Source of the DNA: an uncultured Planctomycetota bacterium
GTDB taxonomy: Bacteria > Planctomycetota > UBA1135 > GCA-002686595
NCBI GenBank assembly: GCA_903928115.1
Contig: CAIYPP010000113.1
Location: 62,001 to 126,000, forward strand
Direction of reading: 5' to 3'
Length of the DNA: 64,000 nt
Both the position numbers and the translations under genes were made by a program. The notes under the pieces were generated by a model. The model worked only from the letters and a program-made list of their open reading frames with translations. It did not search any database and was not told the DNA's origin. Shown here one piece after another: positions 19,156-28,040 of this stretch. Numbering within the stretch: the first letter of the stretch is position 1; the number at the start of each line of letters is the position of its first letter.

Positions 19156-19225
19156 GTTCGCAGACGCCGAACTCGGATTCGTCGAGCTCGGATCCGTCGG
19201 CGTTCAGCGAGCTGGACCGAAAGCG

Positions 19226-19261
19226 AGCGAGGCCACCGCGCGCGTGCGCAGTAGCCTCGCT
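19226..19261. terminator. Hairpin between convergent genes
   Basis: AGCGAGGC (19226-19233) pairs with GCCTCGCT (19254-19261), a perfect 8-bp stem around a GC-rich loop, between the ends of the GT-C gene and the EF-P-like gene. No T tract on either side, so terminator function is uncertain. Confidence 0.3.
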
Positions 19262-19288
19262 GGAAGGCGACGGAACGGTCGCGGGACT

Positions 19289-19837
19289 TCAGCCGGAGAC
19301 GCGCTCGCGGAACTCGAGCGTCACGGGGTCGAGACGCACCTTCTCGCCGACGTTGACGAGGTTCGAGACCTTGATCTTGATGCCGTTCTCGAGCACGGCG
19401 TCCTTCCACGACGCGTTCGCGCCCTTCATCGGCGGCGCGCACTCGGCGACCTTGCAGACCACCGAGCTCGGCGGGCTCACGGTCACGAGCTGGCCATTCA
19501 CGAGGAAGCCGATGTACTTGTCCGAGCCCCAGACGAGCGCGTCCTTGGCGGCCTCGACCGAGCAGCGGAACTCGTTGCCCTCGGCGTCGTAGAAGACCTC
19601 TTCGGGGCCTTCCTGATAGGAGTGCGAGAGCTCGACGTTGTCCTTCTCGAGCACCTCGAACTTGGTATCGCCGTGCTCCTTGAGCTCGGTCACGCGGCCC
19701 GTGAGCAGGTCCTTCAGCGTCACGAACACGTACTGGCGGCGATCGTTGCGCATGATGCTCCAGTCGATGACGGTGCACATGCGGCCTTGGTAGTCGAGCA
19801 GGTAACCCTTGCGGATTTCGAGAGCGCTGGCTTGCAC
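19289..19837 (-). CDS. Elongation factor P family protein with atypical tip loop
   Basis: A 182-residue protein spanning all three EF-P domains: KOW-like domain I (ALEIRKGYLLDYQGR), an OB domain, and a C-terminal OB domain (SPPSSVVCKVAECAPPMKG, ENGIKIKVSNLVNVGEKVRLD). EF-P binds ribosomes stalled at polyproline and reaches the peptidyl-transferase centre with a modified Lys or Arg at the domain I tip. Here the tip region is IMRNDRRQY (about residues 28-36) before VFVTLKDLLTG. The PGKG motif is absent and Asp32 aligns with the modified Lys, although several Arg flank it. It may be an EF-P paralogue or a lineage form. No lysyl-modification gene is nearby. Confidence 0.85.
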   Translation of the reverse strand: MQASALEIRKGYLLDYQGRMCTVIDWSIMRNDRRQYVFVTLKDLLTGRVTELKEHGDTKFEVLEKDNVELSHSYQEGPEEVFYDAEGNEFRCSVEAAKDALVWGSDKYIGFLVNGQLVTVSPPSSVVCKVAECAPPMKGANASWKDAVLENGIKIKVSNLVNVGEKVRLDPVTLEFRERVSG

Positions 19838-19870
19838 GGGAGAGGTCCTCGGAGGGGATGGGGGCGAAAC

Positions 19871-19876
19871 AGTCTA
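19871..19876 (-). promoter_or_regulatory. -10-like TAGACT before the EF-P-like gene
   Basis: Minus-strand TAGACT, 33 nt before the ATG at 19837. A purine-rich GAGGAC sits before the start codon. Confidence 0.4.
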
Positions 19877-19890
19877 GCGCCGCGGCGCGG

Positions 19891-20349
19891 CTACAGGAAC
19901 TCGATCCGGCCCTGCGGGAGGAGGTAGACGATCAGCATCGTGCCGCCCGCGACGGTGGGCACGTGCTGGGAGCCCGGTGCCTCGACGACCCAGCCCGGCC
20001 CCTGCCCCATGAAGGTCGGCTGGCCCTCGATGGCCATGCAGAAGTTGAGCTCGCCGTTGGGGTGGCGGTGCAGGGGGCCCGCGCCGTTCATGTAGACGAC
20101 GTCGATCGAGAAGTCGTGCGTCTCGGGCAGCGCCTTGGTCACGCGGCCGTAGCGCACTGGCAGCTCGCCTCGGTTCGCTATCTCCCCGCGCTGGTACAGC
20201 GCAACGAGCTCCGCCTGCAGCGCGCGCGCGGCGGGCCCCTTGGGGTCGAAGCGGCGGCACAGCTCCGCGGCCGTGGCAGCGGGGTCGGTGGGCGAGAGGC
20301 CCTTGGCGGCTTCGAGGAGCGGACGGAAGGCTTCGAGGGTGGTGCTCAT
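19891..20349 (-). CDS. DUF4863 cupin-like protein (4-hydroxylaminobenzoate lyase-related)
   Basis: A 152-residue protein. The C-terminal half is a small cupin: PLHRHPNGELNF holds the His/Glu metal ligands, then FMGQGPGWVV, PGSQHVPTV and IVYLLPQGRIEFL. This set matches my memory of the DUF4863 family, which includes p-hydroxylaminobenzoate lyase (PnbB) from nitroaromatic degraders. The N-terminal half is helical. No nitroreductase or aromatic degradation gene is near, so the lyase reaction is not claimed for this protein; a housekeeping role is possible. It is 52 nt from the end of the following gene on the same strand and could be transcribed with it. Confidence 0.7.
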   Translation of the reverse strand: MSTTLEAFRPLLEAAKGLSPTDPAATAAELCRRFDPKGPAARALQAELVALYQRGEIANRGELPVRYGRVTKALPETHDFSIDVVYMNGAGPLHRHPNGELNFCMAIEGQPTFMGQGPGWVVEAPGSQHVPTVAGGTMLIVYLLPQGRIEFL

Positions 20350-20400
20350 GGCGAGTTCTTCTCTTTCGGCGCGCTGTTGTAGTGCGGCGCGGTTCCCTGC

Positions 20401-22002
20401 TCAACGCCGGAAGCGCACGAGCAGCAGCGCGGTGTCCGCGCGGAAGCCCGCGGCGACCTCGAGCGGCACGAGGCGGAACTCAAACTTGGCGAGCGCGCTC
20501 TCATTGGGCCCCGTGATCGCGCCGTCGGCCCCGAGGGCTTGCCAGCTCTTCGGCAGGATCTTCCACGGATCGCGCGCATCGACCACGCGCGCGTTGAAGT
20601 ACGTCGGCGCATACTTTTCGAACGCCGCGAACTCGATCTTGCGGTCGTGACCGGGCATCTCCCGCGCCTCGGGATCGACGGGCGCGAGGGGCTCGCGGTT
20701 GGTGAGACCGTGGGTGTCGAGCACGACGAGCTCGGGCGCGTAGTAGCCGAAAGCGCCGATGTTGCCGAGCACGATCGACTCTCCCGGGGCGGTCGCGATA
20801 CCGAGCGCGCGGCCCACCTCGATCCAGTCGCGGATGTCGACCACGCCCTTGGCCCACATCGCGTGCTCGGTGCGGTACTCCTGACTCCAGCGGAAGTGCG
20901 CGCGCTCGCGCAGCCCGAGCGGAGTGACGTGCAGGTCGAAGCACGGCAGCGCGCCGAGTGCGACGAGCGGGGCGCCGAGCGCGAGGCGACGTGCATCGCT
21001 CGCCAGCGTCGCGAGCCACGCGCCCAGCGCGAGCGCCGCGAACGGCATCGCGGGCACGAGCATGCGATACATCATCATCCAGTCGCCGCCGAGCACGATC
21101 AGGTAGGCGAACGCGCACGCGCAGAAGACGAGGGCTCCGCGTGCGAGGCCGGTGCCGTCGCGTCGAGCGCGCGCGACAGCGCCGCCGAGCGCGATGGGAA
21201 CGCTCGCGACGCAGAGGCACAGGCTCGCGACATACTGCGCGCCGCGCAGCAAGTACTTCGCGCCGAATGCGACCTTGATGCGCGCGGTGTTGGGCTGCAG
21301 CGCCTCGAAGTAGCTCCAGCGGAATGCGAGGTACGCGAGCGCGGTCGCGAGCGTCACGAGCGCGACGACGGCCACAGCGCGCAGCATCGCCCGACGCTCG
21401 CTCGGGTCCGCTGCGAGCGCTGCGAGCGCGCTCATCGCAACCCAGACGAAGCCGTCGGCGCGCGTGAGGACCGCGATCGCGGCCCACGCGGACGCGCCGA
21501 GGACGTGGGGCGCTCCTCGCTGGGCGCACAGCCGCTCGAACACGCCGAAGACGCACAGCGAAAAGGCCATCGTCTCGAGGCCGCTCGTCGACCAGACGGC
21601 GATGGGGGCGAGCGCGGCGAAGGCAAGTGCGGTGAGTTGCGCGCTCCAACCCGTGCCGAAGCGGCCTTGCGCGACGCGGGCGACGAGCGCGAGCAGTGCG
21701 ATGGCGCACAGGACGCCGAGCACGCGACTTCCCACCTCGGGCGGGAGCTCCGCGAGCTCCATCGCGGCGCAGACTAGGGTCCAGAGGAAGTTCGAATAGC
21801 CCTCGACGGGAGGCGCCTCGCCGATGTTCCAGACGAGGCCGTGCCCCGACGCGAGGTGGTCCGCATAGCGGAACGAGATGAAGGCGTCGTCGACGAGGAA
21901 GTTCATCGTCCCTGCCAGCGCGAGGAGCACGGGCAAGGCGAGAAGGGCTGCGCCAGAGAGGAGCGGCAGGCGGCTGCGAGGGGCGTCCACGGTGCTGATC
22001 AT
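20401..22002 (-). CDS. GT-C-like integral membrane protein (predicted glycosyltransferase)
   Basis: A 533-residue protein with about ten membrane helices. The first loop reads DDAFISFRYADHLASGHG followed by LVWN and VEGYSNFLWTL, and a later loop GGDWMMMYRMLVPAMPF. These are hallmarks of a GT-C family widespread in high-GC bacteria, related to arabinofuranosyl- and mannosyl-transferases. The paired Asp of DDAF is the likely catalytic base region. A soluble C-terminal domain of about 140 residues follows. The start MISTVDAPRS was preferred over an upstream in-frame start because the 84 extra residues look non-coding. Divergent from the next gene with 84 bp between. Confidence 0.72.
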   Translation of the reverse strand: MISTVDAPRSRLPLLSGAALLALPVLLALAGTMNFLVDDAFISFRYADHLASGHGLVWNIGEAPPVEGYSNFLWTLVCAAMELAELPPEVGSRVLGVLCAIALLALVARVAQGRFGTGWSAQLTALAFAALAPIAVWSTSGLETMAFSLCVFGVFERLCAQRGAPHVLGASAWAAIAVLTRADGFVWVAMSALAALAADPSERRAMLRAVAVVALVTLATALAYLAFRWSYFEALQPNTARIKVAFGAKYLLRGAQYVASLCLCVASVPIALGGAVARARRDGTGLARGALVFCACAFAYLIVLGGDWMMMYRMLVPAMPFAALALGAWLATLASDARRLALGAPLVALGALPCFDLHVTPLGLRERAHFRWSQEYRTEHAMWAKGVVDIRDWIEVGRALGIATAPGESIVLGNIGAFGYYAPELVVLDTHGLTNREPLAPVDPEAREMPGHDRKIEFAAFEKYAPTYFNARVVDARDPWKILPKSWQALGADGAITGPNESALAKFEFRLVPLEVAAGFRADTALLLVRFRR

Positions 22003-22070
22003 GCGCGGCCCGAGCGCGCGAGTCGAGCGATCGACACATGAGCGGGCGTGGTTCCGCGGCTCGCGCTCCC

Positions 22071-22076
22071 TACAAT
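22071..22076 (+). promoter_or_regulatory. -10-like TACAAT, 10 nt before start
   Basis: TACAAT with 10 nt to the ATG at 22087. The gap, tcggagccgcg, contains GGAG, so either leaderless or very short-leader initiation is possible. Confidence 0.45.
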
Positions 22077-22086
22077 CGGAGCCGCG

Positions 22087-24114
22087 ATGCCCCAGCAACC
22101 CCGCAGGCTCCTGATCGCAGCGCTCTTCTTGCTCGTCGCGAGCTGGGCCGCGTGGCCCGTGCTCGAAGCGGGCTTCCACGGCGCCGAAGTCGGGCTCTTG
22201 GAGCGCGCGCGCGCCTCGCGGAGCCTGATCGACCCGGAGATCGCGCAGGGGCACCTACTCGCGAGCCTCGACCTCGCGGCGACCGCGGGCCGCGTGCCCG
22301 CCGTGGTCGCGCGCCTCGAGAGCTACTTCTGGCTCTTGCTCGCCGCGCTCGCGCTCGGACGCTGCGCGCGGCGACTGCTGCTCCCGTGGAGCGGCGGTGA
22401 GCTCGCGCGTGCGGCTGGCTGGGCCTCGTCGCTCGTGTTCGCGCTGCACCCCGTCGCGTTCGCCGCAGTCGCGAGCGTGACCGCGCGTGCGGATCTGATG
22501 GCTCTGTGTTTTTCGACGGGCAGCCTGTGGGCCTACCTGCACGCGCGGCAGCAGCGGAGCTCGGGGATCCTCGCGATCGCCGCGCTCTGCGCCGTCTTGG
22601 CGGGTCTGTCGAGCGATCTCGCGCTCTCGCTTCCGGCTTGGCTCGCCGCCGCGGAGTTCCTCTCCGCGAATCGGCAGCGCAGCGCCGCGACGCGGGGCCG
22701 CTCCGCGCTCGCTGTCGCCGCGGTGTCGCTCGCCTGCGTCCTTTTCGATACGTGGATTCGCAGCCTCGCGCTCGACGAACTGTCCCCGCCGCAGGCCGTC
22801 CGAGCGCTCGGGAGCGCCCAAGGCGCCGCTGCGCTCTTCGAGCGCCTCGGCTCGATCCTATTCCCCGTCAACGTCCACGTCCTCGGCGCGCTGGGATTTG
22901 CCCTCGCCGGATTGCTCGCGCTCGCGGCGCTCCAGCCGATCCTCGTCGCTGCGCGCTCCGCGCCGCGACTGTGGGGCCGCATCTTGGGCCTGTGGGCCCT
23001 CGCGCTGCTCCTCGCCGAGCTCGTCGGCCGCGGGGTGCGCGTGCAGCCGACGGACCTGCGCGACGCGGAGGCTCTGCTGCTCTCGGCAGCGGTGCTCTCC
23101 GTCGGGCTGGGCCTCGGCAGCGTCGCGATGTCCGGCGTGCGGCGCGTCGTGACGCCCCTCGTGCTCGCGCTCGGACTCGGCGTGCTCTCGCACTTCGCCG
23201 GCATCGCGCACCGCAGCGCAGGTGTCGAGCTCGCGGACCTCCAGCGCGCGCTCGCGGAACTTCCCGAGGGAGATGCGTGGATCGTGGACTCGCCGGAGGT
23301 CGTGCTCGGGGTGCGCTGTGCCGAGGGCGCGCTCGCCGCGACCACCGCAGCCGGCGCCGAGCTGGCGCGTGTCGACAGCGAGAGCTTGGTGCTTCAGGCC
23401 TGCGATGGGCGGCTCGAGCGTGCGCGCGCCGAAGGCCTCGGCCTGCTGCTGCGCGGAAGCGCCGGCTGGCGGGCTCGCGCGGTGTCGGCGCCGTCGAGCG
23501 TGCCCCTGCCGGCCCCTTGGTTCCGCGACGGCATCTCCCCGGCGCTCGAGCTCGATCCGCTTGCGGCGGGCGCGTTGGTCGTGCGCGGCGCTGTCGGGTG
23601 CGACACGAGCGCGCCGCCGCAGCTCGCTTGGCGTGCTGCCGGCTCGTCCGAGGGTGAAGACGGCCGCATCGCGGGCGTCTGGTCGTACTTGGGCGAAGCG
23701 CCGGAGGCGGTGTTCGATCTGCGCTCGGAGCCCGAGTGGCTCGCCGCAGGACGCGTCGGGCAGGTCTGGTCGGCGGCGGGCTGGAGCCGCATCGCGCAGG
23801 CCGAGTTCGCGCCGGAGCTTCCGGAGCCTTTGCTGCAGGGCGGAATCGAGCTCGCCGAGGTCGCACCGAACCAGCGGCAGTTCCTTGTGCGCATACCGTC
23901 GGGACTATCGGAGGCGGAGGATCCCCGCTCGAGCTGGCGGTTGCGGGTCGCCTGCGAGGACGGCTCCGTGCTGCGGATCGCTGGCGAGCGCGAGGGCGAA
24001 GGTCCCGTGCGCTTCCCTGCGCCGAGCCGCGCGCTCGGGCGCACGGCGCAGCTAGAGCACACCGTCGATGGCGTGGCCATCGAGCGCCGCGCCGTCTCAC
24101 TGCCTCAGCCCTGA
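22087..24114 (+). CDS. TMTC/GT-C-like membrane protein with C-terminal soluble domain
   Basis: A 675-residue protein. Residues about 1-385 contain roughly ten membrane helices. The segment HPVAFAAVASVTARADLMAL resembles the His-Pro and Gly-Arg-Ala-Asp-Leu signature of TMTC-type GT-C transferases (O-mannosylation), with Ala in place of Gly. No TPR repeats follow; residues about 400-675 form a beta-rich soluble region with no domain I recognise. The catalytic acidic pair expected early in GT-C enzymes is not obvious here, so activity is doubtful. Its divergent neighbour is also a GT-C-like protein, suggesting a shared role in envelope glycosylation. Confidence 0.6.
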   Translation: MPQQPRRLLIAALFLLVASWAAWPVLEAGFHGAEVGLLERARASRSLIDPEIAQGHLLASLDLAATAGRVPAVVARLESYFWLLLAALALGRCARRLLLPWSGGELARAAGWASSLVFALHPVAFAAVASVTARADLMALCFSTGSLWAYLHARQQRSSGILAIAALCAVLAGLSSDLALSLPAWLAAAEFLSANRQRSAATRGRSALAVAAVSLACVLFDTWIRSLALDELSPPQAVRALGSAQGAAALFERLGSILFPVNVHVLGALGFALAGLLALAALQPILVAARSAPRLWGRILGLWALALLLAELVGRGVRVQPTDLRDAEALLLSAAVLSVGLGLGSVAMSGVRRVVTPLVLALGLGVLSHFAGIAHRSAGVELADLQRALAELPEGDAWIVDSPEVVLGVRCAEGALAATTAAGAELARVDSESLVLQACDGRLERARAEGLGLLLRGSAGWRARAVSAPSSVPLPAPWFRDGISPALELDPLAAGALVVRGAVGCDTSAPPQLAWRAAGSSEGEDGRIAGVWSYLGEAPEAVFDLRSEPEWLAAGRVGQVWSAAGWSRIAQAEFAPELPEPLLQGGIELAEVAPNQRQFLVRIPSGLSEAEDPRSSWRLRVACEDGSVLRIAGEREGEGPVRFPAPSRALGRTAQLEHTVDGVAIERRAVSLPQP

Positions 24115-24126
24115 GCGCGCGCTGCG

Positions 24127-27100
24127 TCAGTTCGCCGCGCCGAGCCGCGCGAGGTCGACCTCGATGGTCGCGAGCTGCTGCGTGAGGTCGGCGACCGACG
24201 GGTTGTGGTAGAGCGCGTAGCGGATCTCCGAACGCGCGTTCTGGAGGAGCTTGCGTCGGCCTTCCGTGTCGTTCGCGGGCAGGCTCTCGGCCTGCATGCG
24301 CAGCACCTGCGTGTAGTTCATCGACGCCTGCCAGTTGCGCAGCTTCGCGTCGCGCAGGATCGCACGGCGGAAGTACTCACCCGCGCGGACGACGTCGCCG
24401 CTGCGGCCGACGAGCTCGCCCAACAGGTACAGCGCGTCGCCGTTCTCCTCGTACTCGACGAGGTCTTCGAGCATCTTGCGGGCCTCGTCCATCCGGCCCG
24501 CGCCCATCGCGAGGCGCGCGAGCGACAGCTTCGGGTCGGTACGCGTGGTGCCAGCGTTCATCACGTTGAGCAGCGTGTTGACGCATTCCTCGCTGCGGCC
24601 GACGCGGTCGTAGGCCTGAGCGAGCGCGATCGACGCGCCCGAGTTCGTCGGCTCCTTGCGGACGGCCTGCTCGAGATAGGGGACGGCCGCCTCGAGCCCT
24701 TGCGTGGACTGCACGATCTGCGCCCAGTTGAAGGACTCCGAGAAGCCCATCTGCGCGATCTCGACTTGAAGTCCTCGCGCGGGGCGCGATGCCGCGCCCG
24801 TGTCGGTCGCCCGCGGCGCGCGCGAGCGCAGCGACTTCGCCATGCGGTGCTCGCGCGTGAGGATGTTGTCGACGCTGGCGAGCGTGGCTTGGAATTCTTG
24901 CTGGTGGAGCGGCTCGCCCTGGGCCTCGCGCCACAGCAGGTAGCGATCGAAGAGCGAGTCGGTGAGCCCGTCGGGCTGCAGGTCGAAGCCCGAGTCGACT
25001 TCGAGCAGGTCGGCGTTGCGACCGAGGAACATGTTGCGTGCGCCGAGGTACTCGAGGCGCTGGTGGTCGTCGGTATTGAGCGGCCCTTCACCGACGAGCG
25101 CCGCGAAGTGCGCCGAGTTCGCGCCGTGGTACGCGAGCATGCCGCAGAGGTTGTAGACGCCGACGCGCGCGAGGTCCGAGCGGATCTCGGGCCTGTCGAA
25201 GAGCGCTTCCATCGCTGCGAAGTCGACCGGCAGCGGCTCCATCGAGGCGAGGCCGATCGTGTCGGACTCGACCGTGAGGAAGCACTGCACGTGCGGGAAG
25301 ACCTCGTGGATCGTGCGCGTGATCAGCTGGATCGTCTCGTTGGACTGCTCGTAGTGGTGGAACCACACCATCATGATTCCGCCCTTTTCGAGGCGGTCGC
25401 GGCAGTCCTCGAAGAAGTCGACCGTGAAGAGGCTGCCGATGCCGGCGATCCACGGGTTCGAGGGCTGCGACACGATCAGGTCGTACTTGCGGGGCACCGT
25501 GCGCAAGAAGGTGCGCGCGTCATCGAGGTAGACGTGCGTCTTTTGGTTCGAGAGCACGTTGTGGTTCGCGCCCGTGAAGAGCCGGTCGGCGTCGAGCACG
25601 GCCTTCGAGATCTCGACCACGTCGATGCGCTCGACCTCGTCGTACAGCGAGATCGCGCCCGTGGTGACGCCCGAGCCGTGGCCGATCACCATCACGTTGG
25701 CCTTGTCCTCCGCCGACTTGGGCAGGAAGAACATCGGGATGTGGCCCGAGAGGAGGAACGTGATCATGTCGAGCGGACCCGTCGAGGCGTCGCCCTTGCT
25801 GTTGATGTAGATCGCGGCCAGCCGCTCGCGGCGCACGCCCATGACCGAGGCGTCGGCGTCCTCCCACATGCCGAAGTCGTCCCAGCCGTCGACCATCGGG
25901 TCGGGGTCGCGCAGGTGCTTCTTCTTCCACCACTCGAAGTTCGAGGCGGGGTGGCGCGAGAGCAAGAGCGAGTCCGCGTCGGCGGGCGGACCCTGACGCA
26001 GGCGCAGGTGGCCTTCGCTCTGGCGAATCGTGCGCGCCCACTCCGCGACACGCTGCCCGCGCACCTCGATGAAGCCGCGCGTCGCGTAGAAGACCACTCC
26101 GGCGAGTGTGGCGACGGCCGCCGTCGCGCGCAGCACGAGCGAGGCGTCGGCGGCTGCGACGAGCAGGAGCGCAATCGCGAGCGCGTTGAGCGCGAGGTTG
26201 AAGTGGAAGGCGCCGTCCATGCCCATCCACGGCATGAGGACGAGGCTCGTCACGATCACGCCGAGCACGTTGCCGATCGTGTTCCAAGCGTAGGTGTTGC
26301 CGACCGAGCTGCCGATCTGCGCAGCGCTGCGCGCTTGGATCTGACTGACGAGCGGGAAGCCAAACCCGATGCAGACCGTCGGGAGCAGCAGCATCAGGAA
26401 GCAGTACGCCGCCTGACCCGCGAGGAAGAGCTCGTAGCCGCCCTCGACCTCTCCCGAAGGCACGGGGCTGGTCGGGTCGGCGAAGACGAGCAGGTCAGTG
26501 CGCATCGAGCTGATGAAGTACGGCAGGCGCTCGATCACAGGCGTGATCGCGAGCAACGACAGCAGCACCGCGACCTGCGAGGCCGCGAGCCACCACAGCG
26601 GGCGCTTCACGTTGACGACGGACACGATCCAGCTGCCGATGCCGATGCCCGTGATGAAGCACATCAACATCACGGTGAACGAGTTGTTCGACGAGCCGAA
26701 GCCGAGCCCGATCACGCGCAGGAACACGATCTCGTAGCCCATCGCGGCGAAGCCGGAGAGCGCGAGGGCCCACAGCGTGGCGCGGAACTGGCCTTGGGTG
26801 TACTGCGGACCTTCGAGCGCCGCTTGGTTCGTGACGACCTTCGGCTCCGACGCTCCGCGCGCATCGGCGAGCCACACGAGCCCGGCGGCGACGAAGTTCA
26901 TCGATGATGCGACGCCCAAGGCCGACCAGATGCCGAGCTCGGGCAGCAGATAGAAACCGGCGACGCCGGAGCCGAGCACGGCACCGATGTTGTTGAGCGC
27001 GTAGAGGCTCGCCACGGCCTTGCGGGTCTGCGCCACCTCGTCGATCAAGTAGCGCGCGAGCACCGGCAGCGTTCCGCCCATCATCACGGCGGGGGCGAGC

Positions 27101-27480
27101 ACGACCACGAGCGACAGGACGAGACGCAGCACGAGCTTGAGGCCCGGTTGCTCGAACGTGGCAGCGGCGAGTCCCTCGTAGAGCGCGCCCGCGCCCTTGG
27201 TGAGGAACGGAAGCGCGATGCAGTAGACGCCGATCAGGACCTCGAGCCACACGTACACGCGCAGCGGGCGTTCGCGCGAGTCCGAGCGCCGCCCGAACAG
27301 CACCGCACCGAGCGCGAGGCCGCCCATGAACACGGCGAGGACCACCGCGTGCGCCTTGGCCGTGCTCCCCGTCAGGTTGGCGAGCAGCTTGGCCCACACC
27401 ACCTCGTGCATGAGGCCGGCGAGGCCGGAGAGGAACAGCGCGAGGAGCACGAGCCCTCGCTGGCGCGTCGGTTGAGCCAT
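24127..27480 (-). CDS. Fused MFS-like transporter / spermidine synthase-like / TPR protein
   Basis: A 1,117-residue fusion. Residues about 1-460 are a polytopic membrane part (opening [19 protein letters not shown]) of the type fused to spermidine synthase domains. Residues about 575-800 have the Rossmann fold of aminopropyltransferases: [37 protein letters not shown] and [12 protein letters not shown]. The GGGDG motif reads GHGSG and the catalytic Asp of the DSSDP-type motif is replaced (VSQPS), so true spermidine synthesis is unlikely. Residues about 930-1110 are TPR repeats. Start ATG lies directly before the first helix. Nothing downstream is co-oriented within 2 kb. Function unknown. Confidence 0.82.
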   Translation of the reverse strand: MAQPTRQRGLVLLALFLSGLAGLMHEVVWAKLLANLTGSTAKAHAVVLAVFMGGLALGAVLFGRRSDSRERPLRVYVWLEVLIGVYCIALPFLTKGAGALYEGLAAATFEQPGLKLVLRLVLSLVVVLAPAVMMGGTLPVLARYLIDEVAQTRKAVASLYALNNIGAVLGSGVAGFYLLPELGIWSALGVASSMNFVAAGLVWLADARGASEPKVVTNQAALEGPQYTQGQFRATLWALALSGFAAMGYEIVFLRVIGLGFGSSNNSFTVMLMCFITGIGIGSWIVSVVNVKRPLWWLAASQVAVLLSLLAITPVIERLPYFISSMRTDLLVFADPTSPVPSGEVEGGYELFLAGQAAYCFLMLLLPTVCIGFGFPLVSQIQARSAAQIGSSVGNTYAWNTIGNVLGVIVTSLVLMPWMGMDGAFHFNLALNALAIALLLVAAADASLVLRATAAVATLAGVVFYATRGFIEVRGQRVAEWARTIRQSEGHLRLRQGPPADADSLLLSRHPASNFEWWKKKHLRDPDPMVDGWDDFGMWEDADASVMGVRRERLAAIYINSKGDASTGPLDMITFLLSGHIPMFFLPKSAEDKANVMVIGHGSGVTTGAISLYDEVERIDVVEISKAVLDADRLFTGANHNVLSNQKTHVYLDDARTFLRTVPRKYDLIVSQPSNPWIAGIGSLFTVDFFEDCRDRLEKGGIMMVWFHHYEQSNETIQLITRTIHEVFPHVQCFLTVESDTIGLASMEPLPVDFAAMEALFDRPEIRSDLARVGVYNLCGMLAYHGANSAHFAALVGEGPLNTDDHQRLEYLGARNMFLGRNADLLEVDSGFDLQPDGLTDSLFDRYLLWREAQGEPLHQQEFQATLASVDNILTREHRMAKSLRSRAPRATDTGAASRPARGLQVEIAQMGFSESFNWAQIVQSTQGLEAAVPYLEQAVRKEPTNSGASIALAQAYDRVGRSEECVNTLLNVMNAGTTRTDPKLSLARLAMGAGRMDEARKMLEDLVEYEENGDALYLLGELVGRSGDVVRAGEYFRRAILRDAKLRNWQASMNYTQVLRMQAESLPANDTEGRRKLLQNARSEIRYALYHNPSVADLTQQLATIEVDLARLGAAN

Positions 27481-27591
27481 GGGACGTTTCGGTTGGCTTG
27501 TGGAGGTGCGCGTGGGGGAGCGAGACCGCGGGGGAGGCTACCAAGTCGGCCCGCGGGGGAACGAGGGCGCGCGACGCGGGCGGGGGGTGGG

Positions 27592-27597
27592 TAGAGT
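27592..27597 (+). promoter_or_regulatory. -10-like TAGAGT, 10 nt before queF
   Basis: TAGAGT with 10 nt to the ATG at 27608 and no visible Shine-Dalgarno sequence. Fits a leaderless or near-leaderless start. Confidence 0.45.
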
Positions 27598-27607
27598 GGT
27601 CGCGCCT

Positions 27608-27958
27608 ATGTCGACCCAGCCCTCCAAGCAACTCGACACCTTTCCCAACCCGGCGCCCGAGCGGGACTACGAGATCCGCTTCGACTGCCCGGAGTTCACC
27701 TGCCTGTGCCCCAAGACGGGCCAGCCGGACTTCGCCACGATCCGCATCCGCTACGTGCCCAACGAGCGCTGCGTCGAGCTGAAGAGCCTGAAGCTGTACC
27801 TGTGGAGCTACCGCGACCTCGGCGCATTCCACGAGGCCGTGACCAACAAGATTCTCTCGGACTTGGTGGCCGCGACCGCGCCGCGTCGCATGACCGTCGA
27901 GGGGGACTTCTGGGTCCGCGGCGGCATCAAGACTGTGGTCGAGGTGAGCTACCCCTGA
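27608..27958 (+). CDS. queF: NADPH-dependent 7-cyano-7-deazaguanine reductase (QueF, short form)
   Basis: A 116-residue single T-fold subunit. It has the catalytic Cys in [18 protein letters not shown], the QueF signature [20 protein letters not shown], and the C-terminal [10 protein letters not shown]. QueF reduces preQ0 to preQ1 in the queuosine pathway, using two NADPH, in the cytoplasm. The unimodular form is expected to assemble as a decamer. No other queuosine gene is adjacent. Start ATG 10 nt after TAGAGT; the open frame upstream is not conserved. Confidence 0.95.
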   Translation: MSTQPSKQLDTFPNPAPERDYEIRFDCPEFTCLCPKTGQPDFATIRIRYVPNERCVELKSLKLYLWSYRDLGAFHEAVTNKILSDLVAATAPRRMTVEGDFWVRGGIKTVVEVSYP

Positions 27959-27975
27959 GCGGGCAGCTCCGCGGC

Positions 27976-28013
27976 CTGCGCGCAGGTTTTTCCGCGCAGT
28001 TCTTTCCGCTTTC
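27976..28013 (+). terminator. Putative terminator after queF
   Basis: CTGCGCG (27976-27982) pairs with CGCGCAG (27993-27999) and is followed by TTCTTTCCGCTTT. An alternative smaller hairpin in the first arm precedes TTTTT. It lies just after queF and also faces the end of the adenosine deaminase gene. Confidence 0.4.
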
Positions 28014-28040
28014 GCGGCGAGCGGTCGATGCAAGTCGCCG

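Noticed and set aside
24205-26907. 900-codon plus-strand open frame
   Set aside because: It is the opposite-strand shadow of the transporter/spermidine-synthase-like fusion and contains only charged low-complexity sequence.
24127-27480. Functional spermidine synthase
   Set aside because: Key aminopropyltransferase residues (GGGDG Asp and catalytic Asp) are replaced.
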